A stretch of 64,000 bases of DNA, taken from Myroides odoratimimus. Lineage in GTDB: Bacteria > Bacteroidota > Bacteroidia > Flavobacteriales > Flavobacteriaceae. The notes under the pieces were generated by a model. The model was not told the origin of the DNA. It worked only from the letters and a program-made list of their open reading frames with translations, and did no database searches. The stretch lies in contig NZ_BCMQ01000003.1 of assembly GCF_001485415.1 (NCBI RefSeq), positions 124,001-188,000 on the forward strand, in the 5' to 3' direction. Both the position numbers and the translations under genes were made by a program. Below are positions 52,385 to 61,260 of the stretch, in pieces (position 1 is the stretch's first letter; the number at the start of each line of letters is the position of its first letter).

Positions 52385-52972
52385 ATGGTTATAGAAGTAG
52401 ATCAATTGATAGATTACCATTTGATTAAGTACAAAGGGTTTATCAATAAAGAGAAAAGGTTTTATGCAGAACAGAATGCAGATAGCGATTTTGTAGATAT
52501 TAATTTGTTTTCGACGAGTAGTGATATTCCTGTTTTTAATATTAGAAGAGGAGAAGGTACAGGTCTATTTAAGCCTGCAAAATATGTTTTAACAGATCAG
52601 TATGGGAATACAGCAAGGTTAGAAATGCTTTCTTTTTGGAAAACTCACTATCAATGTCATTATAACTATAAGGTATATGATATTTATGCTCATCGTGGAC
52701 TAAAGTGCTCTATTTTTGAAAACAGGAAACAAATCGCTTGGTGGGATAAGGAAAGAATAAGTATTAGTTATGCTGATAATTATTTTATGATTGCCAATAA
52801 TGATGTTAATCAAGAATTACTTATTGCTTTTTGTCTAGCGTATGATGATTATCATTTTGAACCAGCAGAATATAGAAGGCATTTCATAAGAGATAAAATA
52901 AAACTAAGTATAGGAAATATCTTTTTTGAGAAAAGAAAATTTGATAAAAACTGGAAGGCAAATAAATATTGA
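52385..52972 (+). CDS. Tandem paralog 2, LURP-one-like fold (hypothetical)
   Basis: A 195-residue soluble protein, paralog of the gene before it (shared blocks WKTHYQC, YKVYDIYAHRG, KQIAWWDK, NDVNQELLIAF, NIFFEKRKFDKNWK). It is separated from paralog 1 by its own terminator, so the two may be expressed independently. Function unknown. Confidence 0.7.
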   Translation: MVIEVDQLIDYHLIKYKGFINKEKRFYAEQNADSDFVDINLFSTSSDIPVFNIRRGEGTGLFKPAKYVLTDQYGNTARLEMLSFWKTHYQCHYNYKVYDIYAHRGLKCSIFENRKQIAWWDKERISISYADNYFMIANNDVNQELLIAFCLAYDDYHFEPAEYRRHFIRDKIKLSIGNIFFEKRKFDKNWKANKY

Positions 52973-53043
52973 GTAAAATAAAATCCAATAGATAATATTA
53001 TCTAAATTTATAAAGAGAACAAGAACCTTAAAAATATACAGAA

Positions 53044-53691
53044 ATGAGTATTCTAAAAGCAACACAACAAGAACAAGATAACTTCTTTTGGAAGATTATA
53101 GATGAATCTAATGATGTAAAAGATTTTGATTGGGAGGAATATGATCAAGATCAACACATTGATCAAATGATTGATTTATTAAGTAAAACAGACAAAGATC
53201 ATTTAATCGTTTTCGAGAAAGTAATGCAACAACAATTACATAGATTGTACACTGCGGAGATAGCAGAGCTGTACATCGTCTTGAATAATGATTTTGATGT
53301 AGAAGACGATGTGATAGACTTTGATGATACGATTTCTGATGATGCATTTATCTATTTCAGATGTTGGTTATTACTTAAAGGTAAAGATTTTGTAGAAGAA
53401 ATTAGTAGTGATATTCAGAACTTTGTAAATGGAGAATATAGTTTTGATATCGGAGAGTGTGATGCAGAAGAGTTATTGTATGTAGCAGACTTAGCTAATG
53501 AAGAGATGACGGGTATCGAAGAGTCAGAAGAAATAAGAGATGCTATTTATGAGTCTTTTCCAGACGTAGTGAACTATGATGATGTAGATGTGAAGATGAA
53601 TAGAGAGGTAAAAGGAGGAACAGCGCTACAAAAGGCTTACCCAGAATTGGTAGAAGAAATATGTGATGTACGCTCTGACGTAGAAGAATAA
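53044..53691 (+). CDS. DUF4240-like protein
   Basis: A 215-residue very acidic cytosolic protein. The N-terminal DNFFWKIIDESND and FEKVMQQQLHRLYTAEIAEL, then DDAFIYFRCWLLLKGKDFVEE, match the DUF4240 pattern, found in immunity-type and MolR-like small proteins. It contains no catalytic motif I recognise. A hairpin (53696-53737) and then repeat copy 4 follow immediately. Confidence 0.7.
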   Translation: MSILKATQQEQDNFFWKIIDESNDVKDFDWEEYDQDQHIDQMIDLLSKTDKDHLIVFEKVMQQQLHRLYTAEIAELYIVLNNDFDVEDDVIDFDDTISDDAFIYFRCWLLLKGKDFVEEISSDIQNFVNGEYSFDIGECDAEELLYVADLANEEMTGIEESEEIRDAIYESFPDVVNYDDVDVKMNREVKGGTALQKAYPELVEEICDVRSDVEE

Positions 53692-53695
53692 GATA

Positions 53696-53737
53696 AAAAG
53701 AAGTTTAAAGCATCTATGCTCTAAACTTCTTTTTTTA
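53696..53737 (+). terminator. Terminator next to repeat copy 4
   Basis: AAAAAGAAGTTTA and TAAACTTCTTTTT pair, with an inner AGCAT...ATGCT stem; a long T run follows and abuts the repeat element. Confidence 0.85.
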
Positions 53738-53895
53738 ATCCAGATTACGATAGACATCTAAACGAAAAGTAATTATATAAAAATAGGCCTGAGTAAGTGA
53801 GTATAGCATACTATAGTATGGTTTTAGAGCTAATGAAAGAGCTACGAAGTAGAATTGCTTTGTAGTATTTGGCTAATGCGGAATCTGGGTTTAAA
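53734..53895 (-). repeat. Dispersed 160-bp TIR element, copy 4 (inverted)
   Basis: Read leftward it begins TTTAAACCCAGATTCCGCAT and ends TCGTAATCTGGATTAAAA. It contains the perfect palindrome CATACTATAGTATG (53807-53820), identical to copy 1, and ATAATTACTTTTCGTTT. It lies between the terminator of the DUF4240 gene and the start of the 53911 gene and is the only copy in this orientation. Confidence 0.83.
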
Positions 53896-53910
53896 TACTA
53901 AAAGGTAAAT

Positions 53911-54579
53911 ATGAAAGGAAAGACATTGTTTAGGAGTTTGTTGATAGCAGGTTTGTTATTTGTAGCTACAGAAGCACAAGCTCAAAAAATAGAGAAAAAT
54001 TATAGAGAAGATTGGACTTACTCACATAATAGATATGATGCTCAGTTAGAAAAATCCTTCTTTGGAGGTTTAGATTTCTCAGATAATAATAGAAATAAAT
54101 TAGAATTTTCAAAAGAGTACCTAAACTTAGAATATAGCGGGATTCTGGAGGATGACGAGTTGCAGCAGTTGTTCTTAATGGACTTAGTTAAGAAGTATAA
54201 GTATACTAATCGTTATACAGCAACTTATGAGGTGGATATGTTTGGAAAAGTGACGATAAAAGATAACCAAGGAAACAGGATTGAGTACGGTACAGATTTG
54301 TTTGGGAATAAAATTTATGAAGACAAGAAAAGAGGGATTAAGTATTCTATTGGAAAAGATTTAATGGGAGACTATAACTATAAGTCTGGTAGAGAAAGCG
54401 CTAGTTTAAAGAAAGATATCTTTGACAGATGGAAGTATACAGATAGTTTTGGTAATAAATTAGAGATAGGACAAGAGACTTGGGGACGCTGGATTACACA
54501 GTTTAGAGACGAAGAGGGAGTATTATTTTATTTGATAACCGTATTCTTTAGACCAAATGACAACATTATGTATAGATAA
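53911..54579 (+). CDS. Secreted protein with 20-residue tandem repeats
   Basis: A 222-residue exported protein with a signal peptide (ends EAQAQ). From about residue 105 the sequence is made of near-repeats of about 20 residues, each starting with a D-[LMI]-[FM]-[GD] core: VDMFGK, TDLFGN, KDLMGD, KDIFDR and a last ETWGR, interleaved with YS/EI/IY strands. This suggests a beta-solenoid or hairpin stack. Its end overlaps the start of the SUKH gene by 23 bases, which implies translational coupling of a secreted and a cytosolic protein. Confidence 0.7.
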   Translation: MKGKTLFRSLLIAGLLFVATEAQAQKIEKNYREDWTYSHNRYDAQLEKSFFGGLDFSDNNRNKLEFSKEYLNLEYSGILEDDELQQLFLMDLVKKYKYTNRYTATYEVDMFGKVTIKDNQGNRIEYGTDLFGNKIYEDKKRGIKYSIGKDLMGDYNYKSGRESASLKKDIFDRWKYTDSFGNKLEIGQETWGRWITQFRDEEGVLFYLITVFFRPNDNIMYR

Positions 54580-55168
54580 GAAGGAAGATATCATCATTCC
54601 TTTTATTAGAATAGGTGATCCTTTATGGGAAGATAAGACTAGGCTGATCATTGAGTCCTTAGCTGATAATTGGTCAAATGATTTAGCTGATCCCAAATCA
54701 GAAGAGGAAATACGACTATTAGAAGCAAGAATAGCAACAAGTTTACCAAATTCTTTAAAGGAATTCTATAAAGTGTTTGGGGTAGCTGATATAGGCGAAC
54801 AGTTAATCAGCTTTGATGAAATAGATTATCTTGGTAAAATATGGGAACCTCACCCAGAATACGGTCCTAGCTTCACACAAGAGGACTTATCAGTGTTACC
54901 TTACTTAATTACTTTTAGTGATTATCTAGGTAATGGTAATATGTTCTGTTTTCATAAAGAGACTAAAGAAATCTATTATTTTGACCACGATAGTCAGCCT
55001 TATTTGACGAAGATGTTTAGTCATTTTGATGATTATTTAAAAGGGTGTTTGGTTTTTGCACAAGCAGATTTGTTTGGAGAGGTAGGCCAGGATCAAGTTG
55101 ATCAATGGACAGAACAAATAGTTGATGAGCTGATAGGAGAAGACCTAGTTCGTAAATGGAGATATTAA
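54557..55168 (+). CDS. SMI1/KNR4 (SUKH) family protein
   Basis: A 203-residue soluble protein. The SUKH core is visible: EEIRLLEARIATSLPNSLKEFYK, GEQLISFDEI, PYLITFSDYLGNGNMFCF and a Tyr/Asp-rich YYFDHDSQP strand. SUKH proteins are common immunity proteins against polymorphic toxins. No toxin gene is visible within the window. Sits in the small-protein run, overlapping the gene before it and 15 bases from the next. Confidence 0.85.
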   Translation: MTTLCIDKKEDIIIPFIRIGDPLWEDKTRLIIESLADNWSNDLADPKSEEEIRLLEARIATSLPNSLKEFYKVFGVADIGEQLISFDEIDYLGKIWEPHPEYGPSFTQEDLSVLPYLITFSDYLGNGNMFCFHKETKEIYYFDHDSQPYLTKMFSHFDDYLKGCLVFAQADLFGEVGQDQVDQWTEQIVDELIGEDLVRKWRY

Positions 55169-55183
55169 AATAAAACAATTGGA

Positions 55184-55717
55184 ATGATAGAAATAGCTAA
55201 TTGGAAAACTTTCGAAAAACAGTATAACTTCGAAGAGTCTGTATATAATTATGTAAGAAAATCACTTGAACTAATCAGCCAATCTACTTTAAAAGAAGAA
55301 GTGTTTTGTTCTTTTGCTTTTAACTGTAGTGCATATAATGGATATGTATTATTGAGTTTAGACACCGATATGCTGAATAGAGAGAGAAAGTATTACCCAC
55401 CAGATTGGACTTATGAAGTTGTAGAAGATTATGTTTTAGAACTTAGAAGCCTTGGTAGTCGCCTTTATGAACCTATAGAAGATGCATATCACAATATTGT
55501 AAAGGATTTAGAAGATCAGTATAAGTTCGATGATTTTACTAATGGCTTTTTGACTAGTTTGAGAAGAGTAATGGTAAGGATAGAAAGAGAGAATCTACTA
55601 TCACAGTATTTAAAAGTAACACCTGAGCTATGGACATTGGTTACTGAAATAGATGCCGATGAAGAGGAAGAAGAAAGCTTGTTACAAGAAGAGCGTACTC
55701 GCAGTATGGAAGTATAA
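55184..55717 (+). CDS. Hypothetical protein, DUF4303-like
   Basis: A 177-residue acidic cytosolic protein. KEEVFCSFAFNCSAYNGYVLLSLDT followed by YPPDWTYEVV resembles the DUF4303 layout (short strand, then a Trp in DWTYE), again a family met among immunity proteins, but I am not sure. It follows the SUKH gene by 15 bases, so they are probably co-transcribed. Confidence 0.55.
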   Translation: MIEIANWKTFEKQYNFEESVYNYVRKSLELISQSTLKEEVFCSFAFNCSAYNGYVLLSLDTDMLNRERKYYPPDWTYEVVEDYVLELRSLGSRLYEPIEDAYHNIVKDLEDQYKFDDFTNGFLTSLRRVMVRIERENLLSQYLKVTPELWTLVTEIDADEEEEESLLQEERTRSMEV

Positions 55718-55758
55718 AACTAAACAAGGGAAGTAAGTTACTTCCCTTGTTTAGTTTT
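55716..55758. terminator. Long bidirectional terminator
   Basis: Two 21-base exact complementary arms (55716-55736 and 55738-55758) with a single unpaired base, between convergent genes and reaching into the stop codon of the MFS gene at 55757. Confidence 0.9.
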
Positions 55759-56986
55759 ATAAAGTTCGTTTGCGTACTAACTTATTAACTCTACTCATTA
55801 AGATAATACTAATAGTAGATACAACAACAAGTACATAAGCTACGATATTGTAATTAACAAGTGGGCTGTTATCATGCTCTTGGTAGACAATTAGTCCCGC
55901 GATAGCAGCAGCAATACCTCCTGATATCTGTTGAAGTGAAGAAGTAATACTCATATAAGCTCCTCTGTCAGCTGTATCAGGCACAGCACTGTTTAAGGCT
56001 GATGAAGGAACCATACGACTCATGATACCGATCATCATTAAGATATTTGTTCCAACTACTAGAGCAAAAGGGATTTGAGAAAAATTAGTATAGACCACAC
56101 TAACTATCATTAACCAAATAGATGCAATGGTAAATAATTTGTATTTACTCACTCTATCACTTAAACGACCTATAAAAGGCATTAATGTTAATGAGGTAAC
56201 TCCAGATATCATAAATAGGATAGGTAACTGATCTGGATGAACACCTAAGTTATTCACAGCAAAGATAGTTCCGAATGGCATCATCATAAATCCTCCTACA
56301 GATAGCATGGTGATAGACATAAATCCTATTCTATAATCCTTGTTTTTCACAGTATTCCACAGATGCGTAAGTACCTTTTTTTGAGGTTGTAGACTTAAGT
56401 GATCTCTGACAGGTTTTAAATAGAACCCAATAGCAATAGCGATAAGTATTGACAATCCTACAATCATAAAGAAAGGAGCTTCCCAAAACCATTTGTTAGC
56501 AATATATAAGCCTATAGGAATACCAAGTACCTGGCTTGCTCCAAATCCCATTTGTATAAACCCCATTACTCTTCCTCGTTGTTTTAGTGAAAAGATATCC
56601 GTGATAATAGCCATAGAGATAGAGCCTATTACTCCTCCAAATAGTCCTGTAAAGATGCGAGCAAATACGAGTGTCTCATAAGAGTTTGCTAAACCACAGA
56701 ATAGGGTTCCAATGATAAAGCCAATGTAGAAGAACAATAATAGTTTCTTTCTATCAAACTTATCTGCAAAGCCTGCTGTGAGTAGTCCTGCAGCTCCTGC
56801 GCTAAATGCATAAGCAGATACAGCTATCCCAAAATCCTGTGTAGACATAGATAAGCTTTTTAGTAAGAGATCTCCTAGTGGAGCCATAACCATAAAGTCT
56901 AAGATAACAGTGAATTGTGTGATGGCTAATATGAAAATAACGAATTTCTCGTATTTGGTAAACTTTTGATCTAGCGTCTGTGTCAT
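55757..56986 (-). CDS. MFS transporter (DHA1-type drug exporter)
   Basis: A 409-residue inner-membrane protein with twelve hydrophobic segments. The loop 2-3 motif GFADKFDRKK (A-motif) and the exporter-type motif C in TM5 (GASQVLGIPIGLY) mark it as an H+-driven drug or metabolite exporter. Transcribed leftward into the small-protein cluster and flanked by a bidirectional terminator. No regulator is adjacent. Confidence 0.88.
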   Translation of the reverse strand: MTQTLDQKFTKYEKFVIFILAITQFTVILDFMVMAPLGDLLLKSLSMSTQDFGIAVSAYAFSAGAAGLLTAGFADKFDRKKLLLFFYIGFIIGTLFCGLANSYETLVFARIFTGLFGGVIGSISMAIITDIFSLKQRGRVMGFIQMGFGASQVLGIPIGLYIANKWFWEAPFFMIVGLSILIAIAIGFYLKPVRDHLSLQPQKKVLTHLWNTVKNKDYRIGFMSITMLSVGGFMMMPFGTIFAVNNLGVHPDQLPILFMISGVTSLTLMPFIGRLSDRVSKYKLFTIASIWLMIVSVVYTNFSQIPFALVVGTNILMMIGIMSRMVPSSALNSAVPDTADRGAYMSITSSLQQISGGIAAAIAGLIVYQEHDNSPLVNYNIVAYVLVVVSTISIILMSRVNKLVRKRTL

Positions 56987-57335
56987 AGTAATATATAGAG
57001 ATATCTCTTTAATTTACATCTAAATAAATTGAAAAGAGTGAAATGCAAATATAAGTCATTATTCTTTTCTTTATCTTTAGCTAGTGAGTACTAAAATAAT
57101 TAACTTTATTAGTTAGATATTTACTGTATATAGTATCTACTATATTACTTGTTTATAGTGTTTTTAATTCTCTACGATGAATAAGAATAGTTTTAGTATC
57201 TAAGTTTTATCAAGTAGTACAAATAGAGAACTTTAGTGACTTAATCGTGAAAGAGGTGTCCTAAGAGAATGTTCTTGTGGAGCATATATAAAAGTATATA
57301 ATATATAAAAGAGGATAGACGTAATTAAAAAGGTG
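56987..57335. other. Divergent intergenic region, 349 bases
   Basis: AT-rich. I see no clear operator; AAAAAGG stands just ahead of the 57336 start and could be a weak ribosome binding site. No repeat. Confidence 0.4.
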
Positions 57336-58091
57336 ATGAGTATAAGTTTATATAAAAAAAAGTACAATGAACTTTCTAAAATGTTTAGAGAGAGTTATAG
57401 CATTAAGGACTTAGCGTCTGATTTATTTGATTTATTGTATGCATTGCAAGCAGATGAACAAACGAGTGAGAATTTATTGTTGCAGAGTCATATTTATGCA
57501 TTATTAGAGTATTGGGAGACTGCATATAGATTGTTACTTGAAGTAGAAAGTAGTAAAACTCATAAAATCCAAGATAAGCTTTTTGTTTTTTCAGAGAAAG
57601 CAAAGACTCATAAAGATATTTTTGGTGTAAAAGATCTTCGAAAGTTAAGAGAAAGAAAGACAATAGACCTTCTGTTTCCAGAAGATATCACCCTTGTAGA
57701 GGGGACTAATAATCAATATGGTATAAAAGAGAAGAGAGTAGTTATTTTTAATAAGTACTGTCCACTTGATCGGTTTTTGATTATTAGCGATATTCCTTTT
57801 GATAGCAGAGCACAGTCTAAGGTGATAGATTATCTATATTGGCTTACAGACTTGCGTGAAGAGCTAATAGGATTCTATAATAGTGAGAATAACGCTTTCC
57901 TTCCTTTCTTAGACGGAAAAGCAGATGATGATTGGTATGATACCTTAGATGTATATAGTGTTACAATCTGTTTACATAATTTAGCACATATTACAGCGTC
58001 TATTGCGATAGGAGACGAGCTTATCGCTGATCATATTATAGATATAGAAATTTCTAATAAAGAATGTATCGAAATGAGTATAGATGGATAA
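57336..58091 (+). CDS. Hypothetical protein, possible immunity-type (DUF6985-like)
   Basis: A 251-residue cytosolic protein. The N-terminal 90 residues are helical (ASDLFDLLYALQADEQTSENLLLQ); the C-terminal half is beta with DDDWYDTLDVYSV and IADHIIDIEIS, similar to DUF6985-type small proteins. Not certain. The ATG at 57336 is taken over a GTG directly before it. Shares the accessory character of the 51.7-55.7 kb cluster. Confidence 0.55.
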   Translation: MSISLYKKKYNELSKMFRESYSIKDLASDLFDLLYALQADEQTSENLLLQSHIYALLEYWETAYRLLLEVESSKTHKIQDKLFVFSEKAKTHKDIFGVKDLRKLRERKTIDLLFPEDITLVEGTNNQYGIKEKRVVIFNKYCPLDRFLIISDIPFDSRAQSKVIDYLYWLTDLREELIGFYNSENNAFLPFLDGKADDDWYDTLDVYSVTICLHNLAHITASIAIGDELIADHIIDIEISNKECIEMSIDG

Positions 58092-58120
58092 TAGAATATC
58101 TTGACTCTTTCTATGTATAT

Positions 58121-58169
58121 GAAGCCTGTATGAGTTAGAAGTGTGTTCTAATAAATACAGGCTTCTTGT
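58121..58169. terminator. Bidirectional terminator with nested hairpin
   Basis: GAAGCCTGTAT and ATACAGGCTTC enclose an inner TTAGAA...TTCTAA stem, between convergent genes. Confidence 0.85.
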
Positions 58170-58916
58170 TTATAGATGATGAAGTGGTCTAACGTCAGAT
58201 AGTTGTTTATATTCTTCTACTAACTTATCTAAGAATGTATATAAGGCTTGATTCATTGTAGTATAGTCGTATTTCATTAGTTGTTGAGCAGACTGTACAA
58301 AGCGATGATTAGCATATCTCACTAAGCTTTCTTGGTCATTAGCAATAATTAATTCTATTACTTCTGGTGTAAATTCCATATGACACTGCAATCCATACAC
58401 TAGATTAGAATATTCTATTATTTGTCTAGGACATCCTTCGCTAGTAGCTAGTACTATAGCATCTGGTGTAAGTCCTGGCATATCATTGTGCCAGTGGCCT
58501 ACTGGAAGTTCATTTTCTATATGTTTAAACTTTGGATGGGTCTTTCCTTCATCAGTAAGGTGAATAGGCCATACACCAAACTCTTTTTCTGGGCTGTGAC
58601 TATAAGCGTTACACAGAGCTTCTCCTATAAGTTGTGCCCCTAGACAAACACCAATAACCGCTTTATGAGCAAGTATACACTTTAGTATCAATTCTTTTTC
58701 TTTTTGTGCATCAAAATAAGGGCATTCATCTGTTGTCGTAATAGGATCTTGAGGTCCTCCTAATACGATTAGTAAATCAATGTGTTCTGCTGAGGTAGGC
58801 AAAATATTGTTTTCATATAGTTTAGTCATACTTACACTATAATTATGATTTTTTACCCAATCTAAAAAGGCACCAGGTCCTTCATACTCCTCGTGAATTA
58901 CAAAATGTATATGCAT
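58170..58916 (-). CDS. Class I glutamine amidotransferase-like protein
   Basis: A 248-residue GMP-synthase-type GATase domain: LLIVLGGPQDP near 49-59, the nucleophile Cys in GVCLGAQLI, His in LQCHMEF and Glu in FTPEVIE. It uses glutamine as an ammonia source, or cleaves gamma-glutamyl compounds, with no synthase domain attached. The physiological acceptor is unknown. Monocistronic. Confidence 0.9.
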   Translation of the reverse strand: MHIHFVIHEEYEGPGAFLDWVKNHNYSVSMTKLYENNILPTSAEHIDLLIVLGGPQDPITTTDECPYFDAQKEKELILKCILAHKAVIGVCLGAQLIGEALCNAYSHSPEKEFGVWPIHLTDEGKTHPKFKHIENELPVGHWHNDMPGLTPDAIVLATSEGCPRQIIEYSNLVYGLQCHMEFTPEVIELIIANDQESLVRYANHRFVQSAQQLMKYDYTTMNQALYTFLDKLVEEYKQLSDVRPLHHL

Positions 58917-59242
58917 TATATCTATTGTTTGATTAGCAACAAAGGTAAATGCCTAGATAATGAAGGGGATAGTCCAGAATAATCAAAAGCTTCCTAGTCC
59001 AAGTAAATAAGGCGAAATTAGAAAGTATGGGGTATATGGTTGCTTATATTTTATTAAAATATACTAAATAGTTATGGTTTGTTTGTTTTTGTTGTTTTTA
59101 AAATAATTTTTAATATATAAATAGTTGTAAAGTAGTTGTTATGTGGTATTATTGTAGGCGTAACCTCTGTTTTGTTGTGTTTTTGACAATACTTAATGTA
59201 GTTTTGTATTAGGTGATTAACCCCACATTCCCAATCTAACGT
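58917..59242. other. Intergenic region before the PorE-like gene
   Basis: A TAGTTTTG box at 59199-59206 matches the -7 consensus, with TTG 13 bases before, tighter than usual. The rest shows nothing. Confidence 0.4.
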
Positions 59243-61210
59243 ATGAGAAAACAATTACTAAAAACAGGTTTATTAAGTATTGCTTTATTTGCGCTAAGTA
59301 CTAGTGTACAAGCTCAGCGTGTAGCTGAGAAGAAAGCCGACAAAGAGTATGAAAAACTAGCTTATATAGATGCTATAAAAATCTATGAACGCATGGCTAA
59401 AAAAGGGTATATTAATGGAGATATATTAATGAAATTAGCTGATTCATATTATTTTAATGGGAAGCTACTTGATGCTAATAAATGGTATACAGAGCTGTTT
59501 AATGGAGAGTATGATGATAAGGATACAGTGAAGATTCCTTCAGAGTACTACTATCGCTATGCACAAACCTTAAAAGCTGCTGAACAATATGATGCTTCTA
59601 AGAAGGTAATGGAGCAGTTCGTTGTATTAGAAAAGGAAGACTCTAGGGCAAAATTATACCTAGCGAATAAGGACTATTTAAAAACAATAGAGGAAGGTAC
59701 AGCTCGTTATGAATTGACACATACATCTATTAATACTCCTTATTCTGATTATGGAGCAGCAGTGATAGGAGATCAACTTATTTTTACTTCTGCACGTCCT
59801 TCTAGTGAATTATCAAGTAAGAAATTACACGAGTGGACGAATGAGAGTTTTACTACACTATACAGTAGTACGATCTTAGCAGATGGTAAGTTAGGAGAGC
59901 CTGTTGTTTACGCTCCTGAGTTGAGTTCTAAGGTTAATGATGCTACTGCTGTATTTACGAAGGATGGAAAGACCATGTTCTTTACTCGTAATAATTCTAA
60001 TTTAAAAGGAAAGCGTAAAAACAATAAGAAAAACTCGTCTCTATTAAAGATATTTAGTGCTACTAAACAAGCTAATGGTACTTGGGGAGATATAAAAGAA
60101 TTACCAATCAACTCAGATAACTTTAATACTGCGCACCCAGCGTTGACACCAGATAATGAATGGTTATATTTCTCTTCTGATAGAGAGGGAAGCGAAGGGC
60201 AGTCAGATATTTTTAGAGTAGCTTTATATCCTAATGATGTGTATGGAGGTGTAGAGAATATCGGGAAGAAAGTAAATACAGCAGGGCGTGAGACATTCCC
60301 ATTTATTTCTTCTGATAATTATTTATTCTTTGCCTCTGATGGTCATCCAGGTTTAGGAGGATTAGATATCTTTTCGGCTAAGTTAGAGAAAAATGGAGTG
60401 ATAGGAGAAGTAGTTAATTTAGGAGCGCCTATTAATAGTCCGTTTGATGATTTTTCTATTTATATCAATAGAGACACAAATGCAGGATATGTGAGTTCAA
60501 ACCGACCAGAAGGGTTAGGAGGAGATGATATCTATTCTTTTATTCAGAAAGCATGTCTACAGCATATAATAGGTACTGTATATGATATTAAAACAAAGAA
60601 AGGTATTCCTAATGCAACTGTTGTGATATCAGATGGATTATATGAAAAGTCTAAAACCATTCAGACAGATGAGCAAGGTAAGTATAGTTCTGAGACATTA
60701 GATTGTAGTGAGAAGTATCGTATTAAGGCAGAAGCACCAGAGTATAGTACAGTAGAGTTAGTATTTGCTGCAGCTGATGTGGCAGGTGATAAAGAAGTGA
60801 ATATCGGTTTAGATAAGGCATATGAGACAGTAGGTATAAACGATGATTTATTTAAGAAGCTAAAATTACAACCTATCTATTTTGACTTTGATCAATCATT
60901 TATCCGTAGAGATGCATCGATAGAGTTGATGAAAGTTGTTGAGGTAATGAGAGAGTACCCAGCTATGATCATAGATGTGCGTTCACATACAGATAGTAGA
61001 GGAAATGACAATTATAATTTAGCCTTATCAGATAGACGTGTGAAAGCAACTATTAAATGGATGATTTCGCAAGGTATAGAACCAAATCGTCTGACAGGTA
61101 GAGGATATGGAGAAAGTCAACTACAGAACAGATGTTCTAATGGAGTACCATGTAGTGAAGCGGATCATCAGCTAAACAGAAGAAGTGAATTTATCATTAT
61201 AAAAATGTAA
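59243..61210 (+). CDS. PorE-like OmpA-family protein (TPR, propeller, CRD, OmpA_C)
   Basis: A 655-residue exported protein with four parts in order: signal peptide (ends SVQAQ), TPR-like helices about 25-150, a PD40/WD40 beta-propeller about 150-430 (YSDYGAAVIGDQLIF; DNEWLYFSSDREG; DNYLFFASDGHPGLGG; NAGYVSSNRPEGLGG), a carboxypeptidase-like domain about 440-525, and OmpA_C from about 540 (PIYFDFDQSFIRRDA; VRSHTDSRGNDNYN). This is the layout of PorE of the type IX secretion system, which binds peptidoglycan. The usual neighbours (a PorP/SprF protein) are not seen, so it may be a paralog. Confidence 0.85.
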   Translation: MRKQLLKTGLLSIALFALSTSVQAQRVAEKKADKEYEKLAYIDAIKIYERMAKKGYINGDILMKLADSYYFNGKLLDANKWYTELFNGEYDDKDTVKIPSEYYYRYAQTLKAAEQYDASKKVMEQFVVLEKEDSRAKLYLANKDYLKTIEEGTARYELTHTSINTPYSDYGAAVIGDQLIFTSARPSSELSSKKLHEWTNESFTTLYSSTILADGKLGEPVVYAPELSSKVNDATAVFTKDGKTMFFTRNNSNLKGKRKNNKKNSSLLKIFSATKQANGTWGDIKELPINSDNFNTAHPALTPDNEWLYFSSDREGSEGQSDIFRVALYPNDVYGGVENIGKKVNTAGRETFPFISSDNYLFFASDGHPGLGGLDIFSAKLEKNGVIGEVVNLGAPINSPFDDFSIYINRDTNAGYVSSNRPEGLGGDDIYSFIQKACLQHIIGTVYDIKTKKGIPNATVVISDGLYEKSKTIQTDEQGKYSSETLDCSEKYRIKAEAPEYSTVELVFAAADVAGDKEVNIGLDKAYETVGINDDLFKKLKLQPIYFDFDQSFIRRDASIELMKVVEVMREYPAMIIDVRSHTDSRGNDNYNLALSDRRVKATIKWMISQGIEPNRLTGRGYGESQLQNRCSNGVPCSEADHQLNRRSEFIIIKM

Positions 61211-61211
61211 C

Positions 61212-61238
61212 AAAAAAGAGGCGAGAGCCTCTTTTTTT
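61212..61238 (+). terminator. Terminator of the PorE-like gene
   Basis: AAAAAAGAGGC and GCCTCTTTTTTT pair around GAGA. Confidence 0.9.
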
Positions 61239-61260
61239 AATTAGGAATTAGGAGTTAAGA

